64,000 nt of DNA, taken from assembly GCA_037043235.1 (NCBI GenBank), contig JAWRVZ010000556.1, positions 98,559 through 162,558 on the forward strand. The letters run 5' to 3'. Source of the DNA: Rhodeus uyekii (Eukaryota; Chordata; Actinopteri; Cypriniformes; Acheilognathidae). Below the pieces are notes generated by a model. That model made no database searches. It worked only from the letters and a program-made list of their open reading frames with translations, and had not been told where the DNA came from. Below, in pieces: positions 10,800 to 21,981 of this stretch (positions are counted from its first letter, which is position 1; each line of letters starts with the position of its first letter). The position numbers and the translations under genes are program-made.

Positions 10800-11560
10800 A
10801 CAGAAGTAAGAAAGTATTCTTAATCTGCCATTAAGTCATGTTCAATAAAGACAAAACTGGATTAACTATATATTAGCATAGTATGCAATATAATTTTAAC
10901 TTAATTGAAAATGTTCTCTTTACTGTCTTATCTCTATCATATTTACAAACATGAAAACAAATGTTATTCATTATTAATGTGTCATTACATTCATGTCTAG
11001 AGGTCGGGACCAAACGTGAAAGACATTGAGGACCACGCTTCCAGAAAGGAAGCACAGTAAAGCATTTAGTAAAGTTTACCAATCCTACTGGTAAGGTGTA
11101 GTGTTTCAATGCGTTTTATCAGACAATGTTTGCTCAGAGAAATGTACTTTGATGCCAAAGCTTAGATTTTAAAGTGTATGATGGTTCTTAGAACAATGTC
11201 TCTTGCAAGACAGCTCTTTATCTTAATTCAGTGTTTCAGTTCACAGTACAAGCTGCTCCACACAAACTCCATCACGAATGTGCTGAACGTGTTTTCAGAA
11301 CAGCTAAATGTTGTTTTTAAATGCCTCAGCTTTTCTGAAATCAGTGTAAATGACAGTTTCACAGGGCCGAATTTACAATTACCCTTCGTATTGTATTGTA
11401 TTACAATTGTTTTCATTAAAGGGTTACTACATATGCAGCTACACACTGATGCATTATTATGTAGTGTTCACTTTATTACTTTATACAATTAATACAATTG
11501 TAATACCATACAGCACATTTGTGGATAGAAATAATGGCAAGGATAAAATAAATAATTTAC
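10800..11560 (+). repeat. Diverged copy of the IR-B arm block
   Basis: Bases 10990-11510 match 61735-62265 on the same strand and 27905-28440 in reverse. Bases 10830-10990 are a weaker match to 1410-1640. ORFs seen in both strands here are carried along with the repeat and show no coding signature. Confidence 0.75.
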
Positions 11561-11565
11561 AAAAA

Positions 11566-11867
11566 TGTTCCCTTTCAAATCTTTCATCACAGACAGCATT
11601 CTAGTTAAACCCCTGCATGTTTCTGACCATTTTTTCATTACATTTCATATGCAAGTTACTACTTCTGCAACACCAACCCCTCTACGAGTCACTTTTAGGC
11701 TCTCTTTCTCCTTCCCATTTTTTCTCTGTCGTTTCAGCCTCTCTTCCTTCTCCCAAACAGTTCTCATCTCTGGATGTGAATACTGCAACAGACACTTAAT
11801 TTTCCACTCTAACGTCTTGTCTAGACAATATCTGTCCGCTCTCTTCCAGGTGCTACTCCCTCTAACC
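11566..11867 (+). pseudogene. L2-type LINE ORF2 fragment (end of endonuclease domain)
   Basis: The plus frame reads LVKPLHVSDHFFITF, containing the Ser-Asp-His motif that closes AP-type endonuclease domains of LINEs, then SLSPSHFFSVVSAS. The second half (from about 11693) is repeated at 17506-17675, where the LINE continues. This copy is cut at 11868 by a hAT end. The catalytic reverse transcriptase is absent. Confidence 0.7.
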
Positions 11868-12160
11868 CAGGGGTCTCAAACTCAAATGAGCTGGGGGCCG
11901 CAGGAGGCAGAGTTTGGGTGAGGCAGGGCCGCCCGCATCAAGTATTCCACAAAAAAAATATTTTCTCAAACGTCATTATTGACAGTTCTTTAACTTTAAT
12001 GGGTTCTTCTTCTATGTACTTGGACTTACTGAAGTTCAAGGTTGAGGAAAAAGTTACTAATTTTTTCGAGGTACTAAGTCATTATTATGATAAACTCTCA
12101 TTATTTTGAGATAAGTCAATATTATGAAACTTTCTCATTTTTTCCTGTGAGTCAAATCAC
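11868..12160 (+). mobile_element. hAT-type terminal fragment and repeat remnant
   Basis: CAGGGGTCTCAAACTC at 11868 is a typical hAT terminus. The same LINE sequence without it is seen at 17668 (CTCTAACCCCTGG), so the junction is clean on the left. No matching right terminus is present: at 12161 the sequence runs into the LTR-type arm. Bases about 11970-12030 resemble a shortened version of 21455-21660. Confidence 0.55.
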
Positions 12161-13927
12161 TTTTTCCTCAAATGCATTTTATTATTTGTCACATTTAAGA
12201 TTTTTCCTATACTTTTGTTACTGCTCATGAGTTATTTTTAAGAATAAATTGTAGATTTCTGCATAATCATGGATCCATGGTCAACATTTCCATCTCGTTA
12301 CCCCAGTGATGACAGCATTCCTGGTTGCATGAATTTAGACCTTAGAGTTAGTTATCATTTTTTTAATTCAATCTAGTTCTAGAAAATTACCATTAAACAA
12401 GAGGGAGTGGACCAGGAAAGGTATTTTTCCACCCATAATTCTTCTTATGATGATCTTGTAACAATCTTTTCTTTGTTCAAAAACTAATTCTATTATACTT
12501 TAACCCTAAGTGTTTAATGTAATCTAAACCCTCACTATACCAAATCCAGCCTCAGTTTGATCTGTTTGGTGAGTTGAGCACCCACTTCTGTCTCTCAATG
12601 AATTTCTTTCTTTTTTTTTCTTCTTCTTTTTTTTAATCGAGTTATTGGGCTGGATTGGTTCCTGCTGAAAAAGCAGAAAGGTTAGTTTACCAGAGAAGTC
12701 AAGGAACTGCTATGAGACCAGTGAATAATCAGAATAAATTCAGTTAATATAATAATTAAATAAATTTGAAAGAGTCATGTCAGTTCTTCTGCTTAGGTCT
12801 GTTGAAGCCATTTGGCTCTTGATCTGCATGTCATCAGGCTGTAATGTCACTCAAATGCCTGGTGTTGTAAAGTTGGATACAGTCTCTTCTCTGTCCTGTT
12901 GTTCTTCCTCTGTTTATTCTTAGCTTTGGCTCTTCATGTATCCTCCCACAGTTTCGTATCTCAGGATGTTCTCATTGTCCTCAGGAAAAGTCTCAAGTGA
13001 AAGTTTCACCTTCTCCTCTTTCACCTTCTTCTTTCACTCTCTCTTCTTCTCTCTACAGACATCTTCTCATTTGTTGCTTCCCCTCATCAAGGCGGAATTC
13101 CAGAAGCATCTGAACACTCAAGAGATCAAATTGAACTTTCAAAAACTCTAAATAGATTCTGTCAGAGCAATCAGCTCTGTCTCCTAATTCCACTTCTTTA
13201 ACCTAAATGATTCCTTTATTTAAAAAAATCTCACTGCAGTTCCCCCATTCTATTGTTAGTGAAGCAAGTTCTTCTTTGCAGGAAAAAGCAAGCCATTTCT
13301 TATTTGCATTATGTAGCAATAATCTACCTTCAATCATCAGAATAATACAGTTAAATAATTTTCCCTATCATAAAATCAGTCATAATTTTTCTCCTATTTT
13401 TGCATGCAGTGTTCAAAATAAGCTAGTTGTGGTGAATAAGGTTTTCCTCAACCACCATCAAAGAATTCCCTTTTAAACCATTTTTCTCTTCACTTGGTCA
13501 CCCAATCTTGCTCTCGTTCTCGTTCAACACTCCGCACAAGTTATTATAGTTTACACTGCCATGAATCATTTTACATACTGCCTCCAGGGATAATGAGATA
13601 CAAATCTTAGACGTCTTCAAATATAAGATATAACATTTTAAACATGTGCATTCTTCTTATATACTTATCAATTTATTATCTTATTTTAACTCCTCCTGTA
13701 TCTTAAATTTTCCTCTTCTACATATTGCCTTTTATATAATCAATCTGTTATCTGTTAATAAACTGGTCCATGTGCCTTTGCACGAGTATAATTTTATAGC
13801 ATAAGCATATGGCCCACTAGGTGAACATAGGTGGAATCTCCACTTCTATGGTAAAGGCACAGGAGGGTCAGTAAGATATAAGATAAGACATCTGTGGTAA
13901 AACGTGGACCACTGATCATATTAAAAC

Positions 13928-13935
13928 TATAAAAA
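13928..13935 (+). promoter_or_regulatory. TATA-like box of the LTR
   Basis: TATAAAAA about 103 bp upstream of the AATAAAG signal, a normal spacing within an LTR U3-R region. Confidence 0.4.
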
Positions 13936-14030
13936 CTATGTACCATCTTAATGCACCGTTTGTGAATTTACCTGTATCTTCTCTGAAGTTCACAAGAAAG
14001 TTTTCTTAATGTGCCAGTAAGTCATAATTC

Positions 14031-14036
14031 AATAAA
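14031..14036 (+). terminator. Polyadenylation signal of the LTR
   Basis: AATAAA about 55 bp before the LTR 3' end. Related copies of this neighbourhood occur at about 1420-1425 and 10846-10851. Confidence 0.45.
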
Positions 14037-14097
14037 GACAAAGCAATTGAATTTATGTTACGCCCTGTTTCCCCTAGACTGGGGCCGTAACATAAAT

Positions 14098-14109
14098 TGG
14101 GGGCTCGTC
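14098..14109 (+). other. Primer-binding-like site (tRNA-Pro type)
   Basis: TGGGGGCTCGTC lies just after the LTR end. These 12 bases equal the start of the well-known proline-tRNA primer-binding site of some vertebrate retroelements; the following bases do not match, so the site is partial. Confidence 0.5.
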
Positions 14110-14197
14110 AAAAACGACTTTTGGCTTGGGTAAGTCTTTTTTTTCCCCTTGTTTGTTGACTGCTTTCGTTTAAAGGTGGGAGGGATTCCAGGTAAAC

Positions 14198-16215
14198 ATG
14201 GAGTTTGATTTAACTGCATTTACACTGTCACCTTCTGTTGAGGAATTTGATCGCTGTAGGAAAGACGATCTACTTAAAATAGCAGATTTCTTTAAAATTC
14301 CTGTCCCGCGTTATGCTAGGAAGAACGAAATTAAAACCGTATTACACTTAAAACTGGTAGAAAATCAGATATTGCCAGAACTGTCACTTACAGGTGGTGC
14401 AGAAGCTGGAGCGGACGCGTTAGGTGTAGACAAGAAACCTACCCCAAGTATGCAGCCACCCAGCCCACACTTTTTACCGCAAGATCCGGCTGTAGCTGTC
14501 CGGTTGAAAGAGTTAGACTTGGAGGTGAAACGACAAGAGCATCAAAATAAACTGCTCCGTCTGAGGGAGTTAGAAATTGAGTACGATATGAGAAGACAGC
14601 ACCCGTTTTTGATGTGAGGAAACATATGAAATTGGTACCTCCTTTTAGAAAGGCGAAGGTTGATTGCTATTTTACAGAGTTTGAGCGAGTGGCTGCAGCC
14701 CTTCAGTGGCCGAAAGAAATGTGGGCACTTCTGTTGCAATGCAAACTAGTCGGAAAAGCTCAAGAGGTGTGTGCATCTTTACCGGTTAGTACTAGTTTAG
14801 ATTATGATGCAATAAAAATAGCTGTGTTGCGTGCATATGAATTAGTCCCAGAAGCATACAGGCAAAAATTTCGAAATCACAAGAAAGCAGTCGCACAAAC
14901 CTTTTGTTACGACCCCTTTTGTAGTCTAGGGGTACAGGGGTGAACATAAAAAAAAGAAAGATATCAAAACATAGTACCTTTTGAAAGGAACTCTCGGGTT
15001 CCTAATTTTATTTTTTTGTGAGGTCAAAAGAATGAGCGTTGCCACAAAGTCACAAAGAAAAATCTCAAAACACAGGAATAACTTCAGGGCTAGGCCAGGC
15101 CAAAATAACAAACAAAAAATTAACTAAATAATCCCAGGAGAAACTAAATTCCCTGTCGAAAGAAAAATAGGACAAAAAAAAGTACAACGCCTTTCCTATC
15201 TCCCTAACTAAATATAAACAGGAGAAAAGGTATTTTGAAATAAAAAAGCACCTAGCCCCTACAGCGTTAATAATAAATAACGAATAATAAATACCGCAGT
15301 GGCACACACGCCACTAAAGTAACAAAAAATGAATAATACAAAGAGAGGGAGTAACGTAAATGAAATAAAGAACACACCAATGGCTCAACTCAACAATAGT
15401 TTCACTAACACAATTTCACAATTGCGTTTACACTCTGCACATGACTAAAACCACAGATCAGTCTATGACTCTCTCCCTCTCCCGATGACACGTTTCCGCT
15501 TCTCTTTTAAACGGGCGCCGCTCCGCCGAAACCAACCAGCGCGCTCTGACATCACGTCCAATTTGGGCGGAAACCTATGAGAAGCAGGATAGGAGGAGAG
15601 ACAGCAAACAACAAAGAGAGAAAGAAACAACAACCACATCCAAGAGTAGTCACAGACGTAACACTTTGTTTCAAGGGAAAAACAAGCTTTATTTGACAAG
15701 TGGTGTGCAGCATGCAAAGTTTCAGCAACTTCGTGAGTTAATGTTGTTGGAAGATTTCAAGGGTTGTCTTTCTGAAAGCCTTGTTATTCATCTTAATGAG
15801 CAGAAAGTTTCTGCGATCCTTGCTGATGAGTTTGTGTTAACTCATAGACTAGTTTTCCCCCATGCTGTTCGCCGTGAGAACGTTGCCGTCTCTCATGTTG
15901 AAGAACAGGGAAAAAGAGATAGATGCTGTACGCGGAAGAGTCCCGGGAGGCCGTCGGTCTCCGCCAGTCCGTACCGCACAAAAAAGGGTGTGTTTTTACA
16001 GTCACGATTCCGGCCATCTTATTGCGGATTGTGAAGCATGGGAAAAGAAAAATGCGTCTAAATTGAAAAGTGTTGCTTCTGTAAAATCTGTGGCACCCTC
16101 ACCTGCTGATTCGAATGTCACAATACAAACCTTTTCTGTTAACTGGATCAGTAGCGTTGTCTGATGAGTCTGTTTTTAAGCCATGTAACTATGCTCCGTC
16201 ATACAGAATCTGCTC
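14198..16215 (+). pseudogene. gag: Gag of a gypsy/Gmr1-like LTR retrotransposon, broken
   Basis: ATG 14198 opens a 139-codon frame with an N-terminal helical region and a charged coiled coil (LKELDLEVKRQE, then LRLRELEIEYD). An extra T in the run near 14607-14611 shifts the frame. The next segment (LVPPFRKAKVDCYFTEFERV onward) resembles the SCAN-type capsid region of Gmr1-like gags. A solo LTR splits it at 14905-15663, a further shift follows, and the protein-like reading resumes with FQQLRELMLLEDFKGCL. The terminal zinc knuckle reads CFYSHDSGHLIADC: the second Cys of CX2CX4HX4C is Ser, so metal binding would be lost. The better-preserved knuckle is at 23931-23972. Confidence 0.75.
14905..15663 (-). 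mobile_element. Solo LTR (759 bp)
   Basis: Ends are TGTTACG and CGTAACA, flanked by CTTT on both sides (14901-14904 and 15664-15667), consistent with a 4-bp target duplication, possibly longer and mutated. On the minus strand it has a TTTAAAAG TATA-like box near 15505 and an AATAAAA signal near 15012, the order expected of an LTR, hence the strand call. No internal region is present. It interrupts the gag pseudogene and so is younger than it. Confidence 0.75.
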
Positions 16216-16279
16216 AGACACTTATATTAAGCACATTACCCCTGTCTGACGGGAGAATGGGACGAGGGACTACCTATGC

Positions 16280-16831
16280 TTATGTTTACATCGAGCGTGT
16301 GCGATGGCAAAAGAGAACTTGGTGACCGCACAGACCAAAATGAAGGTTCACTTTGACAAAAAGAGGGGATATTCAGCCTGGTGAGTTAGTGTTGGTCTTT
16401 CTTCCAGTTCCAGGCTCGGTATTGCAGGCAAAATTTTGTGGTCCGTATGAAATAGAGAGAAAGATCAGTGAAACAGATTATGTTGTACGTACCCCAGATC
16501 GCAGAAGAAAAACAGGAGTGTGTCATGTGAATATGCTAAAGCCGTACTGTAATTGAGTTCCTGCTGAGAAACGTGTTGATCTTTCATCTAAACTTCCAGT
16601 GACAACAGTAACATCCCTGAGCCGCGTCACTGAAGACTGTCCAGTAAACTGTGAACAAACCGCAGGCTGAAAAACTCAGAAATGTTGTTGAACCTCGAAG
16701 ACACATTGTCTTACCTTTCGAATCTGCAACGGCAAGACCCCAAGACTCCCCCACTCTAACGTCACATTACATGTCTCGCCGCTCGCGCACCAGAAAATAC
16801 ACAATTAATTATTTTTTCGAAGCTACTACGG
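16280..16831 (+). pseudogene. pol: Gypsy-type pol fragment: integrase C-terminus
   Basis: This follows the gag remnant after a deletion that removed protease, RT, RNase H and the integrase core. The frame at 16353-16556 includes KFCGPYEIERK and VCHVNMLKPYC, the GPY/F module. A stop follows at 16554. Two extra bases near 16306 break the upstream frame relative to 5252-5767. The downstream linker (16557-16760) is similar to that of the left copy but shifted. Homology ends at CTACTACGG (16831), where another repeat has been inserted. Confidence 0.75.
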
Positions 16832-17282
16832 TCAAAAGTCAAAGTCAAAGTGGAGTTTATTGTCATTTCAGCCATATACGAGTACACAGTGAAACGGAAC
16901 AACGTTTCCCAGGAAACAAGGTGCTATAAACAAAACAAAGAACCTATTTACATAAAGTGCACAAGTTGCAAACAGACAGCACAAGACAGTGACACATACA
17001 ACAGTACACAGATTAAGTACAAAAAAAGTAAAAAGTAAACAAACTTCTATATATACATAAAGTGCACAGAGTGCAAACAGACAGCACAAGACAGTAACGC
17101 AGACCAGTTACGCAAAGTGACTGTAGTGATTGTGTAAGTGACAGTGCAAATATAAAAATAAATAAATAATAGATGAATGATAGTAAAAAACAGTCTGTTG
17201 GAAACAGTCCAAAGTAGTGCAGTTTGTATGGGTTAATTAGAGTTGAACAGCCTGATTGCACGGGGGAAAAACTGTTACAAAG
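16832..17282. repeat. Dispersed repeat insertion
   Basis: The sequence starts with GTCAAAGTCAAAGTGGAG and TTTATTGTCATTTC, a motif I associate with common teleost interspersed repeats, and contains two near-copies of a 40-bp segment (about 16950 and 17055, ACAGACAGCACAAGACAGT). It splits the pol fragment from the next block. The family is not named with certainty. Confidence 0.5.
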
Positions 17283-17505
17283 TCTTGTAACAAACCAAAC
17301 GTGAAAGACATTGAGGACCACGCTTCCAGAAAGGAAGAAGCACAGTAAAGCATTTAGTAAAGTTGATCAATCCTACTGGTAAGGTGTAGTGTTTCAATGC
17401 GTTTTATCACACAATGTTTGCTCAGAGAAATGTACTTTGATGCCAAAGCTTAGATTTTAAAGTGTATGATGGTTCTTAGAACAATGTCTCTTGCAAGACA
17501 GCTCA
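17283..17505 (+). repeat. Copy of 10996-11215 (arm block)
   Basis: Near-identical to 61748-61955 and to 10996-11215. It joins LINE sequence at 17506, skipping the 480 bp that separate the two in the 11-kb copy. Confidence 0.8.
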
Positions 17506-19328
17506 CTTTCAGGCTCTCTTTCTCCTTCCCATTTTTTCTCTGTCGTCTCAGCCTCTCTCCAAACAGTTCTCATCTCTGGATGTGAATACTGCAACAGACA
17601 CTTAATTTTCCACTCTAACGTCTTGTCTAGACGATATCTGTCCGCTCTCTTCCAGGTGCTACTCCCTCTAACCCCTGGCTAATGGATGTTCTTCGTGAAC
17701 CAAGTTAAGGGCAACTGAGAGAGAATGGCACAAATCAAAGGACCGGGCTAACCTGAGCTAACCTCTACCCTTTCTACTGATGTCCATACAGTTAAATATT
17801 TGCATTTCCTCACCAAGATTCTAACATGCATGCACTTTTTAAAACATTCAGCTCTCTCCTCTGTCCCTCTCCATTCTCTACCTCTTTAACTGCCAATGAT
17901 TTTGCCCGTTTCTTATTAACTATCAGCAGTCAGTTCTCAGCTCCACACACACATGAAAATAGACTGACCTCTGATGTAACCAGAATTTTTTTTTCAACCA
18001 CCTCTCCACTCACAGAGGTAGATGTATCTAAACTTCTCCTTACCAGCACTCACTCACATCATCAACACATCGGGAACCTTCCCTACTGCATTCAAGCAGG
18101 CTCGGGTAACCCCACTGCTCGAAAAACCCACATTAAACACATCACCCGTTGATAATTACAGACATGGCACTCTCCTACCACTCATATAAAAAAACTCTTG
18201 AATGTGTTATTTTCACCCTTCTTGTCTCTTTCAGAATGGCCAGTTGGACATCAACCAGTCTGGTTGACAAACCAGTCTTCAAGAAGGTGAAGGTGAATTC
18301 AACCAGTCTGGCTTCAACCGAGACTGCACTACTATCCGTTGCTGAAGCTCTAAGGAGTGCAAAAGCTGATTCAAAATTGTCAGTTCTCATTCTTTTAGAT
18401 CTATCTGCTGCCTTTGACACTGTTAATCATCTTATCCTTCTATCTACCCTCTCGTAACTATCTAGGCATCCTCTTCAGTGGTTTGAATCCTATTTATTTC
18501 ATCACCTTTCAGGGTTGGCACTGTGGCACCGGGCCGCGGAGCGCATTCGCGGACCGGTCCGTGAGCTGCTGCAAACGTCTGCAAGCGGCTGTGGCTCTGT
18601 GCCTATGGAGGCGTTTGAACAGTCCACCACACCCCCACCTCCGGTCAACAATCTCGAGCTGTCACTGGTCCGCGGGAAAATTATCACACGTTTACCGGTC
18701 CGCGGCACAAAAAAGGTTGGGGACCACTGGTCCACAGGACCACTTCTCTTAACCACGTACGCCACATCACTGGGTCCCATCATAGAGGCACACGGCTTCT
18801 CCTATCATCACTACGCCAATGACAAAGCTCATCTTAAACCAGATGATCCCACGGTGGCTGCGAGAATCATAAGCTGGCTAGCGGACATCTCGGCATGGAT
18901 GAAAGAGTATCATCTGCAATTCAACCTGGCAAAGACGGAGCTACTAGTCTTTCCCGCTGAACCAACACTACAATATGATTTCACGGTCCAGATCAGTACC
19001 ACCACAATTACTCCTTCAAGGTCTGCCATAACCCTTGGAGTGATCTTTGATGAGCTGCTGACCTGATCAAATTCAAAGCACTGACTCTTGCATACAGACT
19101 TACACAAGCTCAGCACCTTCATACTCACTGTTACAAATCTACACACCTACCAGAAACCTTTGATCGATCAATGACCGACGACTCGCGGTTACATCGAAGA
19201 AAGGCAAAAAAATCACTCTCAAGAACACTTTTATTCACCGTTCCTTGCTGGTGGAACAATCTCCCTGCCAAGATTCCTTGTCAAGGTTTAAAAGACTACT
19301 GAAAATATTCAGTAGTTATTCAATAGGT
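17506..19328 (+). pseudogene. L2-type LINE ORF2 (reverse transcriptase), decayed
   Basis: Successive frames give SLSPSHFFSVVSAS, LFKTFSSLLCPSPFSTSLTA, STETALLSVAEALRSAKAD and the RT motif LILLDLSAAFDTVNH. After a GC-rich insertion the frame 18730-19066 gives YATSLGPIIEAHGFSYHHYA and LADISAWMKEYHLQFNLAKT, typical of fish L2/CR1-group LINEs. The catalytic YADD box reads YAND, so one metal-binding Asp is lost. Frameshifts, stops and the insertion make it inactive. The last part (19200-19310) reads as the LINE C-terminal tail. It abuts IR-A at 19329. Confidence 0.85.
18513..18738. mobile_element. GC-rich insert with hAT-like end inside the LINE
   Basis: About 225 bp that interrupt the RT domain between the DTVNH and TTYATSLG segments. 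It contains repeats of ACCGGTCCGC-type sequence and ends in GGTTGGGGACCACTGG, the usual right terminus of hAT/Charlie-like elements. Exact ends and target duplication are unclear. Confidence 0.45.
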
Positions 19329-21899
19329 CTTTTTATATCAAAGTCCACATTAGATCTGTTTTGAGTGCAAGCTAAGTATTAGTTGTATGCATGGGCATGT
19401 ATTGCGTGATTCTAATGTACAGTGTTTTACAAATACAAATATATAGTTTATTGTGTTACGAAAATATCAATAATGACCAGGGAGAGCGTGACTTTTCCAT
19501 GGCTTTTAATCATAAGAAAGACTTTTACCATGTTTGTTGCGTCGTTGAGCAGTTGAACCCATCACAGAAGCTTACGCAAAGCTTGAAGAATGTATTGTTC
19601 AATCACACGCGTTTACGCACGCAACATTCACGCACAAGGGTTTGCTGAGTTGAGTTGAGTTGAGGAATACAATCACTCGCGTCATCGGTGAGAAAGTGAG
19701 AAAAATCCCTAAAGCAGAAGGCATTTCTCCCTTGGCGAATTCTGCTCAGTCACTTTATGTTGATAAGCACACATGGAAAGTGATTGACAGTATGTCTGGT
19801 AAATTTATATGCAAAAACAAAGTTCACTACATTAAGAAATCAGTAATATTAAACTCACAGGTGGTCTCAATTTCAATTCCCTTTAGCGTTCTGAATAATA
19901 CTTTAACTTTAACTCTTCTAAAATTAGATCCCTATTCTTTTATTCTTTTTTTTTCTTCTTTTTTTACAAGAGAATGTCTCTAGCCCTCATGTTATTTCTT
20001 ATTGGAACAACTTCTTCAATAATGTAAATTGGACTCATTTTTAGCGGTTGCTCCAAAAATGATTCCTTACAAATAATCATGCTGCTGTAACAAGGCATTT
20101 GCGCTTTGTGATATCGCATAGGAGCTTTATTATTGCAATGCTTACAGAACTAGTCATTTTAACAAGAGATTCTCACTTTAATAAGCGCATATTTGAAAGT
20201 TCTCACAATGTAACAACTGTTGAGGCAGAAAAGATAAAATTTGTAATACTATCAGGAAGAAAAGAAGAAAAAAACACCTGAACAGCAATGAAAGAGAACT
20301 GTAAAACTCATAAAAAGCAAAATAAACTTTTTTAGAACAATAAAGGTATAGTCGAATGGACCAAGGTATAGGTATAGTCAAAGCTATAGTCAAAATGCTC
20401 CCTGTATGAGAGAAGCAGAAAAATAATTAGAATTAGTTTTTTTAATCTAAAAACAATAACGACAAATATATTTTAAAAAAGTCTATTAAAGTGAACACTA
20501 TATAAAAATGCATCAGTGTGTAGCTGCATATGTAGCAATTGCCCTGTGAAACTGTGATTTACACTGATTTCAGAAAAGCTGAGAGGCATTTAACAACGCC
20601 ACATTCACATTCAGCACATTCATGATGGAGTTTGTGTGGAGCAGCTTGTACTGTGAACTGAAATATTGATGCCTTTTTATATAGTTCAATTTATCCTTTA
20701 AACAATTAATACAATTCCAGCACATTTGTGGATAGAGATAATGCCAAGGATATATAATATGCAAAATTTTTTACTTTCAGATCTTCCGACATTTGTGCCT
20801 CAAGCTATCTGAAAGTGAAAATTGTTGTGTATTTTGTAATATTACATACATAATATATTATACAAATATAATATAATATACATACATATATCATATATAT
20901 AGGATAGGATTATAAACATATATATAAAATTTAATGCCACAAATGTATTACTGCATAGTAAAATTAAATTTTATTTTCATGTTTATAATTATAATAGATG
21001 GTAAAGAATTTGTTTCAATTAAGTTAAAATAATATAAAATACTATGCTAGAATAAAGTTGATCCTATAAGACCGGCGTTTTTTCTTTTTCATCTTTTTAA
21101 ATAAATGTTTCAGGTGAATTGATTCAACACATTCACACACAATTGTTTTGCCTTTATTGAAATATGACTTCATTGAATGAATAAGTACTCAACGCTGAGG
21201 GAGAACGTTTATGTCTCTCAACAGTATTATTTGTCTGTTTGAATAGAGAACAGAGAAATGTCTAAAGGGAGTAACATAAGGACAACCAATGAGAGAATAT
21301 AGCCAGACGGGTTACCCATTGATTTTTTTTTAAAGTTTTTTTTTGGGACTCTTTTAAGCACCTTCTTTACGAAGCCCTTATTGAGTGTGCAATAATGGTG
21401 AATTAACGGACTCAATGAATAGTCTTTTTCTCTTATTTTTTCCTCAAACATCATTACTGACAGTTCTTTAACTTCATTGAACTGTCCTGAACATACATAG
21501 CATATTGAAGAACATGAACGGTTCTTCTGAATATGACTTGAGACCTGGCAGCGCTTCCTCTCACCACTTGAGCTGCATTTGGCTCGAAGGAAGAAAGAAC
21601 CAAACCTCTTAGCATAGCTTGAAGATGATCATCAGTAAACAGACCTGTACTTGGACTTACATTGTCAACGGAACATCGGTGTTGGCCGTTAATTTGCAAA
21701 ATCATCATGATAACATGGACGGCGATCATATCGCTTTAAACTCTTAAGCAAATCAACCCATTTCAAATGATGGAAAAACAAAATACAATCCGCATGACGC
21801 TAAACGCTATAACAGTGACATTGACTCTGTCCAGCTCAAACTCAAACATGCTCAATTTCAAACACAACAAGAAGTAATTATTCTATGATGGCTTTGACA
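19329..21899 (-). repeat. IR-A right arm
   Basis: Mirror of 698-3266. A GTTGA pentamer run lies at 19647-19663. Left of it is the LINE tail and right of it, at 21900, begins a direct copy of 3548 onward, so the arm end falls at a junction between two repeat blocks. Confidence 0.85.
21454..21729 (-). CDS. Mirror copy of the 91-codon candidate ORF
   Basis: Same ORF and same splice-donor-like GTAAGT as at 868-1143, one residue different. Same doubts apply. Confidence 0.18.
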   Translation of the reverse strand: MIAVHVIMMILQINGQHRCSVDNVSPSTGLFTDDHLQAMLRGLVLSSFEPNAAQVVRGSAARSQVIFRRTVHVLQYAMYVQDSSMKLKNCQ

Positions 21900-21981
21900 T
21901 TTTGTACAGTGCAGACGTGTCTTCCTTTGCTCCGCTCTGCTCTGCTCTGTCTATTTTGTCTCTTTTTCTCTGAGACCCGCT

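Larger units (their letters stand above)
12161..14089 (+). repeat. Inner inverted repeat, right arm: gypsy LTR-type sequence
   Basis: Mirror of 5768-7688, in the orientation of the downstream gag. It ends in CCGTAACA, followed after a few bases by a primer-binding-like site, so 14088 is the probable LTR 3' end. It has about 30 bp near 12390-12420 that the left arm lacks. The LTR start is not identified. Confidence 0.6.

Noticed and set aside
18175..18420. Minus-strand ORF within the LINE
   Set aside because: Antisense shadow of the reverse transcriptase motif region.
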